Of a stretch of 64,000 nucleotides of DNA, positions 8,532 to 17,141 are shown piece by piece. The position numbers and the translations under genes were made by a program. The notes below the pieces were generated by a model, which was not told where the DNA came from, did no database searches, and saw nothing but the letters and a program-made list of their open reading frames with translations. The stretch comes from Fluviicola sp. (GTDB lineage: Bacteria; Bacteroidota; Bacteroidia; Flavobacteriales_D; Crocinitomicaceae), in NCBI GenBank assembly GCA_002734065.2, contig NVXU02000014.1:1-64000 (forward strand), given 5' to 3'. Numbering within the stretch: position 1 is the stretch's first letter; every line of letters starts with the position of its first letter.

Positions 8532-8558
8532 AAATCCTGCCCATATAGAGCAGGATTT
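8532..8558 (-). terminator. Intrinsic terminator after the S46 peptidase gene
   Basis: On the minus strand the stem aaatcctgc / gcaggattt (9 bp, 9-base loop) is followed by a T-rich tract. It lies 20 bases beyond the peptidase stop codon. Confidence 0.8.
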
Positions 8559-8578
8559 AAAGAATAATTAGATTTCGT

Positions 8579-10717
8579 TTACTTCACCAACTCCATTTCT
8601 TCAATTAGATTACTTGCGCCGAAAACTTTATCCACCAACCATAAAGTATAACGGATATCCAAAGAAATTGTTCTCTGAATGTTTTGCTCAAAAAAGATGT
8701 CACCAGACATTGCTTCCCAGTTGCCGTCAAAGGCAGTGCCGATAAGATGACCGTCTCCATTGATTACGGGAGAACCAGAATTTCCACCAGTAATGTCATT
8801 GTTAGAAAGAAAATTCACCGTTAAATTCCCATTCTTGTCAGCATATTGACCGTAGTCTTTATTCTTCCAAGTTGCCTTAATTTTTGGGTGAACAACAAAT
8901 TCTGGATTGTCAGGGTCTTCTTTCTGCATCACGCCGTCGATAGTTGTTACAAAATCATAAGAAACAGCATCTTTTGGATTGTAAGGCAAAACGTTTCCAT
9001 ACGTTAAACGCAAGGTAGAATTTGCATTTGGATAGTATTTCTTCTTAGGATTCATGTCTCTCAATCCAGCAATGAAATAACGGTTCGCTTTTTGCAAATT
9101 ATCCTTTGCAACCTTCAGATCGTCAGTGGCAGTGGCCTTTGTGTAAGCATCATTGATGTCCATTATCAATAGAAATAAAGGATCTTTTTGTAATTTCTTT
9201 AAAGAAGGTTCAGCATTGAAAGCCTCAAACTTCTCTTTGTTTAAGAACATTGATTTCTTTTCAATTGATTGAATGTATTTATGAACACCTTTCATTCCTT
9301 TTGCTTTGATTTTCTTTGCCAAAGGTCCTAATTGTGCGTCTGGAATATCTTCTAAATACATGTGCAGAACATGGTGAATGATATCCAATTCGATGTCCGT
9401 GCTTGCGCCTTCAAAATAGTCTTTGGTAATATCTCCCAAACGACCGGCTAACATTTTTGCTCTGTCTTCTTGTCCTGCTACAATAGCATCTGCCCAGAAT
9501 TTGTAACGAAAAGCAGTAACGTTTGCTCCAACGGTGTAAATAAATTCTGACTGATAGACTTTAATATTGACAATGTCATTGGTACTGTTGTAGTATTTTT
9601 CCATTGAGCCTAAAACAGGGAAGGACATTTTTACGTTCTTCAAATAGTCTCTGTATTGCGTTTCAATCGCTTGTTTTTTTCCAATAACATCATTGTTCTT
9701 CACTTGTTCAGTTTGACCAATGAAATATTTCCAGTAGTTTGCAACTTGCGCATACGAAGCAGAATAATTAAGCCTTACCGCGTCGTCTTTGTCCATAAAG
9801 TGCTTCATTATCTTCAATTTCTTTGCTCTTACGTCAACTCTTTTTGGTTGCTCTAAGGTCACTGCTTGCTCAACGCCCCAAGAACTTAAATACCTATCCG
9901 TAGAACCTGGAAATCCAAGAATCATTGCAAAATCATCCTTTTCAACACCTTTTAAAGAAATAGGCAATGCATGTTTTGGAACGTAAGGCTTGTTTTCTTC
10001 ACTGAATGGGGCAGGTTTATTTTCTGCATTGGCATAAATTCTAAACATAGAAAAATCTGCCGTGTGTCGAGGCCACATCCAGTTGTCAGTATCACCACCA
10101 AATTTACCCGCAGATTGTGGAGGAGTTCCAACAAAACGAATGTCTGTGAATTTTTCTTTTACAAATAAATAAAATTCATTTCCTTCGTAAAAAGAACTCA
10201 CAGATGCACTGTAATTGGTTCCTTCTGTTGCTTTTGCTTGCAATTCTTTTGACAACTCTCTAATCTTTGCGTTGCGCTCATCTTCAGTCATATCAACGCT
10301 TAGCGCGTTCAGTATGATTTCTGATACGTCTTCAATTCTCACAATAAAAGTTGCATGCAAACCGGGAACTGGAATTTCTTCGGCATTGTTTTTCGCCCAA
10401 AAACCATTGTCTAAATAGTTGTTTTCTTTCGTCGATGCTTCTGCAATTGCTTCATAACCGCAGTGGTGATTTGTCAGAATTAAACCTTGCTTTGAGATGA
10501 TTTCTCCCGTACAAAAACCGCCAAAAGAGACGATTGCATCTTTGATAGAAGATTGGTTGATAGAATACAATTCTTCTTGCGTTAATCGAAGACCATGCTT
10601 TTTCATGTCTTCATAATTTCGTCCCAATAAGAACGGAAGCCACATTCCTTCGTCGGCTTTTGCTATGGTTCCTATCAATAGGAAGAATGCAATTAGAGTA
10701 ATCTTAATTTGTTTCAT
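8579..10717 (-). CDS. S46 family serine dipeptidyl-peptidase, DPP7-type
   Basis: The 712-residue protein begins at 10717 with MKQIKITL and a signal peptide ending IAKA before DEGMW. A longer open frame to 11125 runs over the divergent GTPase gene and was rejected. The chymotrypsin-like fold is marked by LTNHHCGYEA (catalytic His about 85), GGDTDNWMWPRHT, and GGNSGSPV (nucleophile Ser about 647). Eighteen residues after the serine comes Gly665 in AFDGNWEAMSGDI. In this family Gly here marks DPP7 (hydrophobic or broad P1) while Arg marks DPP11 (acidic P1). It should remove dipeptides from peptides in the periplasm, supporting growth on peptides. It is transcribed divergently from meaB. Confidence 0.93.
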   Translation of the reverse strand: MKQIKITLIAFFLLIGTIAKADEGMWLPFLLGRNYEDMKKHGLRLTQEELYSINQSSIKDAIVSFGGFCTGEIISKQGLILTNHHCGYEAIAEASTKENNYLDNGFWAKNNAEEIPVPGLHATFIVRIEDVSEIILNALSVDMTEDERNAKIRELSKELQAKATEGTNYSASVSSFYEGNEFYLFVKEKFTDIRFVGTPPQSAGKFGGDTDNWMWPRHTADFSMFRIYANAENKPAPFSEENKPYVPKHALPISLKGVEKDDFAMILGFPGSTDRYLSSWGVEQAVTLEQPKRVDVRAKKLKIMKHFMDKDDAVRLNYSASYAQVANYWKYFIGQTEQVKNNDVIGKKQAIETQYRDYLKNVKMSFPVLGSMEKYYNSTNDIVNIKVYQSEFIYTVGANVTAFRYKFWADAIVAGQEDRAKMLAGRLGDITKDYFEGASTDIELDIIHHVLHMYLEDIPDAQLGPLAKKIKAKGMKGVHKYIQSIEKKSMFLNKEKFEAFNAEPSLKKLQKDPLFLLIMDINDAYTKATATDDLKVAKDNLQKANRYFIAGLRDMNPKKKYYPNANSTLRLTYGNVLPYNPKDAVSYDFVTTIDGVMQKEDPDNPEFVVHPKIKATWKNKDYGQYADKNGNLTVNFLSNNDITGGNSGSPVINGDGHLIGTAFDGNWEAMSGDIFFEQNIQRTISLDIRYTLWLVDKVFGASNLIEEMELVK

Positions 10718-10765
10718 TTTTCTGGTTTTGTAAATAAGAGGGGCAAGATAAGGAGAATTTTCTGA

Positions 10766-10794
10766 TTGATATGCTGATTTTTCTTGTAAATTTG
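10766..10794 (+). promoter_or_regulatory. Probable promoter of meaB
   Basis: A Bacteroidota-type -7 element TAAATTTG lies at 10787-10794, with a TTG (10766-10768) 18 bases upstream. The meaB ATG follows 34 bases later. Confidence 0.5.
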
Positions 10795-10828
10795 AACTCA
10801 GTGAAGCAAAATAAGCTTCATTTCTGAA

Positions 10829-11857
10829 ATGAAAGAAAAAGACATCAACAACTGGGTGAAAAAGCGGCAGGAGCATCTGAAAAAGATGAACCCTGACGGA
10901 ATTTTTGATGGAATAAAGCGTGGAGACAGGGTGGCATTGAGCACTGGAATTACCTTGGTAGAAAGTCAAAACCCTGCTCATAGAGAAGATGCAAATGCTT
11001 TGGTTCAACGCTGTTTGAAAATCAGTGGCAATTCTGTACGTATTGGTATTACTGGTGTGCCTGGGGTAGGCAAATCTACGTTTATCGAGTCTTTTGGTAA
11101 GGTTCTCACTGGGAAAGGGCATCAATTGGCCGTTTTAGCTGTTGATCCAACGAGTTCTATTTCTGGAGGTTCTATCTTGGGTGATAAAACACGAATGCAC
11201 GACTTATCAGTCAATGAGAATGCGTTTATTCGTCCTTCTCCAGCAGGCGATACTTTGGGAGGCGTGGCAAGAAAAACGAGAGAAACAATCATTCTTTGCG
11301 AAGCAGCAGGTTTTGATGTTATTCTCATTGAAACAGTTGGAGTAGGGCAGTCAGAGACAGTGGTAAAATCAATGGTCGATTTCTTTTTGCTTCTAATGCT
11401 TTCTGGCGCTGGCGATGAATTGCAAGGAATTAAAAAAGGCATCATGGAAATGGCAGATGCGCTTGTCATTACCAAAGCAGACGGTGATAACGTCAAAAAA
11501 GCGCAAATGGCAGCGAGAGAATACAAGAATGCTATGCATTTATTCCCTCCGAATGAGAACGAATGGATTCCGCAAGTAAAAACATGCAGTTCTTATACCA
11601 ATGAAGGTGTTGCAGAAGTATGGAGTATTATAGAGTCCTTCCAGAATCAAGTGAAACTCAATGGTTTTTTTGAGAAAATTCGCCACGAGCAAGATAAAAT
11701 GTGGTTAACTGAAACATTGAAAGAAATGTTGCTGAGTGACTTCTTTTCAAATGCTGAAATGTTATCAACGCTTAAAAAAATGCAAAAGCAAGTTGCAAAT
11801 GGAGAATTGTCCCCGTTTTTAGCAGCAGAAAAAATATATCAATTCTATAAAAAATGA
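10829..11857 (+). CDS. meaB: Methylmalonyl-CoA mutase-associated GTPase MeaB (ArgK family)
   Basis: The 342-residue G3E GTPase has the P-loop GITGVPGVGKST (residues 73-84), DTLGGVARKTRE, ILIETVGVGQSE and VITKADGDN as base-recognition motif. The length is normal for MeaB. It guards adenosylcobalamin loading and reactivation of methylmalonyl-CoA mutase in the cytoplasm. The mutase subunits are not in the window. The gene is a functional counterpart to the B12 uptake operon 5 kb upstream. It overlaps the following S4-domain gene by four bases (ATGA). Confidence 0.95.
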   Translation: MKEKDINNWVKKRQEHLKKMNPDGIFDGIKRGDRVALSTGITLVESQNPAHREDANALVQRCLKISGNSVRIGITGVPGVGKSTFIESFGKVLTGKGHQLAVLAVDPTSSISGGSILGDKTRMHDLSVNENAFIRPSPAGDTLGGVARKTRETIILCEAAGFDVILIETVGVGQSETVVKSMVDFFLLLMLSGAGDELQGIKKGIMEMADALVITKADGDNVKKAQMAAREYKNAMHLFPPNENEWIPQVKTCSSYTNEGVAEVWSIIESFQNQVKLNGFFEKIRHEQDKMWLTETLKEMLLSDFFSNAEMLSTLKKMQKQVANGELSPFLAAEKIYQFYKK

Positions 11858-12063
11858 CAGAAGAATTTAAAATCATTGGCGAGTATATAGAACTCATTCA
11901 GTTGCTCAAAGTCCTTGGTATTGCTCAGACAGGTGGCCACGCAAAAATGATAGTGGATGACGCAGTGGTTTTCAGAAACGGAGAATTAGAAACAAGAAAA
12001 CGTGCTAAGCTAGTCGTTGGAGATGTCATTGAAATTGAAGACAATCGAATAACGTTGGTTTGA
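11854..12063 (+). CDS. Small S4-domain RNA-binding protein (YbcJ-like)
   Basis: The 69-residue protein is essentially one S4 domain: YIELIQLLKVLGIAQTGGHAKMIV with the G-(G)-x-A-K turn, then a basic strand RNGELETRKRAKLVVGDVIEI. Its size and pattern match YbcJ/YaaA-like S4 proteins, which bind structured RNA, probably ribosomal. It is translationally coupled to meaB by an ATGA overlap. That coupling is positional, and no shared function is known to me. Confidence 0.87.
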   Translation: MTEEFKIIGEYIELIQLLKVLGIAQTGGHAKMIVDDAVVFRNGELETRKRAKLVVGDVIEIEDNRITLV

Positions 12064-12092
12064 TAATACTTGATGCTGATTTATCCGGCGGC

Positions 12093-12656
12093 TTAGTTTT
12101 TCGATGTTTTCTTGATAAATTCGTTCAATTGAATCATTTTTTCTTCTTCAACTTTTCGGTCAAATATTATTTGATTTCCAAAGTATAATTCATCATGATG
12201 AAAATAAAATAGCCCCCATTCAAATGTGCTGTCGAAAATCATTACGTCTTCAGAAAAGAAAATTCCTTCCCAGTATTTAATTACCATTTTCCAAGTTAAG
12301 ATAACGGCACTGCCACTTCTGTCTGAATCAATGAGAACATATTTTGAAAATGGTATTCCAGTATTGTAAAGCCATTTTTTAATTGTATTGCTACAATTTT
12401 CGGTTACAGAAAACCTTTTGACGACCTTAAAATAGTTTTTAAAGGGTTGGAGAGGAATATTTCCAGTCATTTTTGAATGGATTAATAAATTTCTAATTAA
12501 CTCACTTCCTTCTTCGTTTAGAAAATGGATTTGATCTTTATGTTCAGTAGGAATATTGTTTGCATCTTCAATTGAATCAAGAAAAGACCAACTTTTTGGG
12601 AGCTTTCCCGTCCAGTACTTACTTATATTTTTTTCAAATTCATTCATTCTGTCCAT
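12093..12656 (-). CDS. Hypothetical protein, 187 residues
   Basis: I do not recognise this family. The protein is soluble, without signal peptide or membrane segment, and rich in aromatic residues in its second half (ILTWKMVIKYWEGIFFSED, FEWGLFYFHHDELYFGNQ). The N-terminus has FEKNISKYWTGKLPKSW. Its compact size and aromatic, acidic character are reminiscent of small immunity-type or SMI1-like proteins, but there is no motif to prove it. It runs convergent to the S4 gene and is followed upstream, on the same strand, by the DUF7935-like gene after a 47-base gap. Met4 is an alternative start. Confidence 0.7.
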   Translation of the reverse strand: MDRMNEFEKNISKYWTGKLPKSWSFLDSIEDANNIPTEHKDQIHFLNEEGSELIRNLLIHSKMTGNIPLQPFKNYFKVVKRFSVTENCSNTIKKWLYNTGIPFSKYVLIDSDRSGSAVILTWKMVIKYWEGIFFSEDVMIFDSTFEWGLFYFHHDELYFGNQIIFDRKVEEEKMIQLNEFIKKTSKN

Positions 12657-12703
12657 AAAAATGATTGCCCAAAGCTCGAATGCTCCAAAACTCCAACAAT
12701 CCT

Positions 12704-13225
12704 CTAAAACAACCTCTGCACTTCTTCTTTCAAAATATTCACTGCAATCTCAGTAGGAAGCGTCCCAACTTCAGCGGCAATTTCAAAAATTTTCCCTGAT
12801 AGATCCATGCCATTCGAAGTTGCAGACATCTGTCTTCCTGCTAAGTTGATGATTTTTATAGTCTCTTCTTTCGCTTTTTTTACAACTTCCCACGTTGCAG
12901 GGCTGATGTACATTTGTTGAGCGATATTGTGCTCGTACTCTTCACGAATAGCCTCCAAAAGTTTTACTTGCATAGCTGCAGCAGGTAAGCCAGGGTTGTT
13001 TAAGCGCATAACCAAACTGTTTGGGTGAATTCTCTCCATTAACAAAATCGCTCTTTGATATGCGTCCACACGGTTGGGTAGAAAGAAGTTTTGCCTTTCT
13101 TTCTTTAATTCTGAATTGAGAACTAACAACTCTTTTTCGTATGATTTTCTCATAAAAAACACAGCCGTTAAGAGAACAGCCCCCGACGGGATTAAAATTA
13201 ATGCGATTTGAAAAAGATAGTCCAT
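12704..13225 (-). CDS. Single-pass membrane protein of a Bacteroidota-specific family (DUF7935-like)
   Basis: The 173-residue protein has an N-terminal membrane helix (about 4-25, FQIALILIPSGAVLLTAVFF), a basic coiled stretch (KKERQNFFLPNRVDAYQRAILLMERI) and a helical cytoplasmic domain with EEYEHNIAQQMYISPATW. I recall such proteins as conserved and uncharacterised in Bacteroidota, and the DUF number is from memory. The function is unknown. It is divergent from the cytidine deaminase gene. Confidence 0.8.
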   Translation of the reverse strand: MDYLFQIALILIPSGAVLLTAVFFMRKSYEKELLVLNSELKKERQNFFLPNRVDAYQRAILLMERIHPNSLVMRLNNPGLPAAAMQVKLLEAIREEYEHNIAQQMYISPATWEVVKKAKEETIKIINLAGRQMSATSNGMDLSGKIFEIAAEVGTLPTEIAVNILKEEVQRLF

Positions 13226-13378
13226 AGATTTGAATTTGTTACAAATATAGAATTCTTAGATTGAAAAAAGTAACAGGAATTAATAATTAGTAACAAGAAT
13301 AGTAACATAATTCATCTATTTTCGTCTAAAATCAATATCTTAGTGTACTATTTGCAATAGGATTAAAGAATTAAGTAA

Positions 13379-13849
13379 ATGAAGAAAAGTTTTTCTGTAG
13401 AATATAATCAATTCAACCATTGGAATGAATTGACAAAAGATGACCAGTCGTTGGTGGAATCTGCAATTGATGCGATGAGTAAAGCCTATGCTCCATATAG
13501 TAAGTTCAGTGTTGGTGCAGTGGCAATATTATCCAATGGAGAACTGATAAAAGGAAGTAACCAAGAGAATATAGCTTATCCTTCTGGTTTGTGTGCAGAA
13601 CGTGTTGCCTTGTTTTATGCAGGAGCAAACTTCCCGAATGAGTCCATAGACACTTTATGTATTGTTGCAAAAGGAGATTTAGTTCCTGAAGAGACAATAC
13701 TTTCTCCTTGCGGTAGTTGCCGGCAAGTAATGGTAGAATCAGAAAAACGGCAAAATAAATCGTATAGAATAATTTTGGTGAGTCAGAATGGCGCTACAGT
13801 GATTTTTAATTCTGCAGTTGAACTGCTTCCGTTAGCTTTTGGTGTATGA
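13379..13849 (+). CDS. cdd: Cytidine deaminase
   Basis: The 156-residue protein has the zinc and catalytic motifs GLCAERVA and SPCGSCRQV, plus the substrate-binding opening AYAPYSKFSVGAVAILSNG and GSNQENIAYPSG. Its length is near that of the homotetrameric form. It hydrolyses cytidine and deoxycytidine to uridine and deoxyuridine in pyrimidine salvage. The last four bases overlap the start of a lipoprotein gene (ATGA), so both are probably on one transcript. Confidence 0.95.
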   Translation: MKKSFSVEYNQFNHWNELTKDDQSLVESAIDAMSKAYAPYSKFSVGAVAILSNGELIKGSNQENIAYPSGLCAERVALFYAGANFPNESIDTLCIVAKGDLVPEETILSPCGSCRQVMVESEKRQNKSYRIILVSQNGATVIFNSAVELLPLAFGV

Positions 13850-14670
13850 GAATTAACTTAGTCATTATAACAATTATTGGAACAGTTTTGTTTGCTTGTT
13901 CTTCTGCAAAAGAGATAGCCTCAACTGTCAATAATTCCAAAGAACAAACTTTTTCTGGTTCATCTCAGGTTGAATTATACTCCAATAATGATAAAGATAC
14001 TTCTATCATGGAGATGGAATATCAATATTTCAAATTCGATGAAACAACAGGAAAAGCATTGTTACCCTACCAAGATTCGATGAATCAGAAAATCGTTGAT
14101 TATTTTATGGGTATAACTTCTTTTGAATCTCTTGATACGAATGTGCGAATATCAGTTAAGTTCTTTGACAATGCCCTTAATCGATTTGCAAACTATTACC
14201 GATCAGATGCATACGAAGCAAACGACCCAATCTGGTATTTTGAAGCTTCTCAATCGTTAAATAATGAGTTCAATGATTTCTGTCAATTGACAGCTTGGTC
14301 TTGGGCATATACTGGAGGAGCTCATGGTAATGGATTCAGCACTTTTATTCAAGTAGATAAAAAAACGGGTGAAGAATTAAAATTAGCAGATTTTATTTCT
14401 GATCGAGAACAGTTAGACTTAATTGCAGATACTATTTTTCGAAAAGGATATGAGTTAACCTTAGAAGATGATTTATCGGAAAAAGGCTATTGGTTTGATA
14501 AGTCTAAATTTAGAGTCAATGATACTTTTTATTTTGAGGAAAATAAATTGATTTTTGTGTTTAACACCTATGAAATAGCACCTTACTCGTTTGGTTCTGC
14601 GGTTGTGGAGATCCCTTTAGATAAAATTAAACACCTCCTCAAAAGACAGCTTTACAAGAATAAGAATTAG
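13846..14670 (+). CDS. DUF3298 (RsiV/PdaC-like) lipoprotein
   Basis: The 274-residue protein has a lipobox VLFAC (Cys18), a DUF4163-like middle and a C-terminal DUF3298 domain (about 150-265, with GAHGNGFSTFIQVDKKTGEEL, LKLADFI and EIAPYSFGSAVVEIPLDKI). The same domain pair occurs in periplasmic parts of RsiV anti-sigma factors and PdaC-type proteins, but no sigma-binding or deacetylase part is present here. The function is unknown, perhaps glycan or lysozyme binding. It is coupled to cdd by a four-base overlap. Confidence 0.85.
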   Translation: MRINLVIITIIGTVLFACSSAKEIASTVNNSKEQTFSGSSQVELYSNNDKDTSIMEMEYQYFKFDETTGKALLPYQDSMNQKIVDYFMGITSFESLDTNVRISVKFFDNALNRFANYYRSDAYEANDPIWYFEASQSLNNEFNDFCQLTAWSWAYTGGAHGNGFSTFIQVDKKTGEELKLADFISDREQLDLIADTIFRKGYELTLEDDLSEKGYWFDKSKFRVNDTFYFEENKLIFVFNTYEIAPYSFGSAVVEIPLDKIKHLLKRQLYKNKN

Positions 14671-14681
14671 TGAGCAGATTT

Positions 14682-14716
14682 TTTGGCAAATTTCAATGAA
14701 GAATTTTATATATTTG
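14682..14716 (+). promoter_or_regulatory. Probable promoter of pdhA
   Basis: A -33 TTTG (14682-14685) and -7 TATATTTG (14709-14716) with a 23-base spacer match the Bacteroidota housekeeping consensus. The start codon is 24 bases downstream. Confidence 0.65.
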
Positions 14717-14740
14717 CCTTTACATTAAAAATGAATTAAA

Positions 14741-15838
14741 ATGGCAACAAAGGCTACTTCGATAGACTCAGCAACCAAAGAAAAGAAACCAGTTAAAGCA
14801 AAGACTGCTTCGACAGGCTCAGTAACCAAAGCTACAAGAACTGGGAAGCCTAAGTTTTCGAAAGAAACTTACATTAAATGGTATAAAGATATGTTGCTCA
14901 TTCGCAAGTTTGAGGAAAAAACTGGTCAACTTTATATCCAGCAAAAATTTGGAGGTTTTTGCCATCTATATATAGGACAAGAAGCAATTGTCGCAGGAAC
15001 GGTGAGTGGAAGCAAAAAAGGAGATAAGCACATGACGGCATACAGAAGTCACGGGCATCCAATTGCTCTAGGTACTGATCCTCGTGTCTTAATGGCTGAA
15101 TTGTATGGCAGAACAACAGGTTGCTCTAAAGGCAAAGGTGGTTCCATGCACTTTTTCGACAAAGAAGTTGGTTTCATGGGAGGTCACGGAATTGTGGGTG
15201 CTCAAATTGCTATGGGAGCAGGAGTTGCTTTTGCTGAACAGTACAACGAGACTGGAAATGTTGCCTTCGTTTCTATGGGAGACGGTGCTGTTCGTCAAGG
15301 AGCACTGCATGAGACTTTTAACATGGCAATGTTGTGGAAATTACCCGTAATTTTCATCATTGAGAATAACAATTATGCAATGGGAACTTCTGTGGAAAGA
15401 ACAACCAATGTACAAGACCTTTCTAAAATAGGACTTTCTTACGAAATGCCTTCTTTTTCTGTCAATGGAATGTCTCCAGAGGCTGTACACGAAGCGATTG
15501 AAGAGGCTGCAACTAGAGCCAGAAAGGGAGAAGGACCTACATTACTAGATATTAGAACGTATAGATACAAAGGACATTCAATGTCTGACCCTCAGAAATA
15601 CAGAACAAAAGCAGAGTTAGCTGAATGGATGGAGCAAGATCCTATTGAGAATTGCTTGAAAGTGATTCAAAAAAACAAATGGCTGACGGATAAGAAAGTG
15701 AAAGAAATTCAAGACTGGGTAAAGAAAGAAGTGGAAGAATCTATTGAATTTGCAGAAAATTCTCCCTTCCCAGAAGGAAAAGACTTATACGAAGACGTAT
15801 ATATGCAAGAAGATTACCCTTACATTAAAGAATATTAA
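14741..15838 (+). CDS. pdhA: Pyruvate dehydrogenase E1 component, alpha subunit
   Basis: The 365-residue protein carries the E1-alpha core: YKDMLLIRKFEEKTGQLY, GGFCHLYIGQEA, AYRSHGHPIALG, GRTTGCSKGKGGSMHFF and the thiamine diphosphate motif MGDGAVRQGALHE to IENNNYAMGT, then YRYKGHSMSDP. It decarboxylates pyruvate together with an E1-beta chain, which is not adjacent here. About 38 N-terminal residues, rich in Lys, Ala, Thr and Ser, precede the core and contain two copies of a DNA repeat. The E2 gene follows after 14 bases, so they form an operon. Confidence 0.95.
   Translation: MATKATSIDSATKEKKPVKAKTASTGSVTKATRTGKPKFSKETYIKWYKDMLLIRKFEEKTGQLYIQQKFGGFCHLYIGQEAIVAGTVSGSKKGDKHMTAYRSHGHPIALGTDPRVLMAELYGRTTGCSKGKGGSMHFFDKEVGFMGGHGIVGAQIAMGAGVAFAEQYNETGNVAFVSMGDGAVRQGALHETFNMAMLWKLPVIFIIENNNYAMGTSVERTTNVQDLSKIGLSYEMPSFSVNGMSPEAVHEAIEEAATRARKGEGPTLLDIRTYRYKGHSMSDPQKYRTKAELAEWMEQDPIENCLKVIQKNKWLTDKKVKEIQDWVKKEVEESIEFAENSPFPEGKDLYEDVYMQEDYPYIKEY
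14757..14831 (+). repeat. Two in-frame 24-bp repeats in the pdhA N-terminal codons
   Basis: Bases 14757-14780 and 14808-14831 match at 21 of 24 positions (CTTCGAyAGrCTCAGyAACC plus AAAG) and are 51 bases (17 codons) apart. They encode TSIDSATKE- and TSTGSVTKA-like peptides. The unit resembles the cttcgacaggctcagt element found between genes in Bacteroidota. Confidence 0.8.
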
Positions 15839-15852
15839 AAGACGAAGATAAG

Positions 15853-17094
15853 ATGGCGGAAATTATATATATGCCCAAATTGAGCGACACCATGACGGAA
15901 GGTGTTGTTGCAGAATGGACTAAAAAAGTGGGTGACGAAGTAGAATCAGGCGAAATTTTAGCTGAAATCGAAACGGATAAAGCCACCATGGAATTTGAAT
16001 CGTTTTACGATGGAGTTCTGTTGCATATTGGCGTAGCAAAAGGAGAAACTGCTCCAATTAATTCAGTTTTAGCAATTATTGGAGAGAAAGGTGAGGATGT
16101 TAAGAAAATTTTGGCCGATGCAGAGAAAGAAACACCTGCTCCCGAAAAGAAAGCAGAGGTAAAACCTGAACCGGTAAAAGTGGCTTCGAAAATTGAAGAA
16201 GTGAAAGCGGTTGCTGCCCCTTCTCAAAGTATTACAGATACCAATGGACGGATTTTCGCTTCTCCTTTAGCTAAAAAAATGGCAAATGATCAAGGAATTG
16301 ACTTATCATCTGTTAAAGGAACGGGAGAAAACGGACGCATCATTAAAGCAGACATCGATCACTACAAACCATACGCGAGTCCATCAGGCAAAAGAGCGTT
16401 TGTTGGTACAGAATCATTTACTGATGAACCTGTTTCTCAAATGAGAAAAGTCATTGCGACACGTTTGGCAGAAAGTAAATTTACTGCTCCTCATTTCTAT
16501 TTGACCATAGATATTGATATGGATAATGCCATTTCGACAAGAAATTCAATGAATGAGATTGAAGGAATAAAAGTTTCTTTTAACGACATTGTTATTAAAG
16601 CTTGTGGATTGGCGCTAAGAGAACATCCTACGGTGAACAGTTCTTGGATGGGTGATTTCATTCGTAGAAATGACCACATTCATATCGGAGTGGCAGTTGC
16701 TGTCGATGAAGGACTTTTAGTACCCGTTATTCGCTATGCAGATGGAAAGGAACTAACTTCTATCGGTGCAGAGGTTAAAGAATTGGCTATCAAAGCAAAA
16801 ACAAAGAAATTACAACCTGCAGAATGGGAGGGAAATACATTTACGATTTCTAACCTTGGAATGTTTGGTATTGAAGAATTTACAGCAATTGTAAATCCTC
16901 CAGATAGTTGTATAATGGCTGTCGGCGGAATCAAGCAAGTACCTGTTGTAAAAAACGGACATGTAGTTCCAGGTAATGTTATGAAAGTGACGCTATCTTG
17001 CGACCACCGAGTTGTGGATGGAGCTTCTGGTGCAGCATTCTTGAATACTTTTAAAGAGTATATGGAGAATCCTGTGACTTTGCTGTTGAAATAA
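15853..17094 (+). CDS. pdhC: Dihydrolipoamide acetyltransferase (E2) of pyruvate dehydrogenase
   Basis: The 413-residue E2 has one lipoyl domain (1-75, lipoyl Lys43 in EIETDKATMEFES), a Lys/Pro/Glu/Ala linker, a peripheral-subunit-binding domain (about 133-172, FASPLAKKMANDQGIDLS then GTGENGRIIKADI) and a catalytic domain (about 185-413) ending with SCDHRVVDGASG (His385, Asp389). It transfers acetyl groups from E1 to CoA. The gene follows pdhA directly. The single lipoyl domain is normal for this phylum. Confidence 0.95.
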   Translation: MAEIIYMPKLSDTMTEGVVAEWTKKVGDEVESGEILAEIETDKATMEFESFYDGVLLHIGVAKGETAPINSVLAIIGEKGEDVKKILADAEKETPAPEKKAEVKPEPVKVASKIEEVKAVAAPSQSITDTNGRIFASPLAKKMANDQGIDLSSVKGTGENGRIIKADIDHYKPYASPSGKRAFVGTESFTDEPVSQMRKVIATRLAESKFTAPHFYLTIDIDMDNAISTRNSMNEIEGIKVSFNDIVIKACGLALREHPTVNSSWMGDFIRRNDHIHIGVAVAVDEGLLVPVIRYADGKELTSIGAEVKELAIKAKTKKLQPAEWEGNTFTISNLGMFGIEEFTAIVNPPDSCIMAVGGIKQVPVVKNGHVVPGNVMKVTLSCDHRVVDGASGAAFLNTFKEYMENPVTLLLK

Positions 17095-17104
17095 GATTAA
17101 ACGT

Positions 17105-17128
17105 TTGCTATTGACTTACCAATAGCAA
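17105..17128 (+). terminator. Small hairpin between pdhC and the adhesin gene
   Basis: TTGCTATTG and CAATAGCAA form a 9-bp stem with a 6-base loop. There is no clear T-tract, so it may be an RNA-processing or attenuation hairpin rather than a full terminator. Confidence 0.4.
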
Positions 17129-17141
17129 CTATTACAATATT

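Noticed and set aside
10718-11125. 5' extension of the S46 peptidase frame
   Set aside because: It overlaps the divergent meaB gene and precedes a clear signal peptide at 10717.
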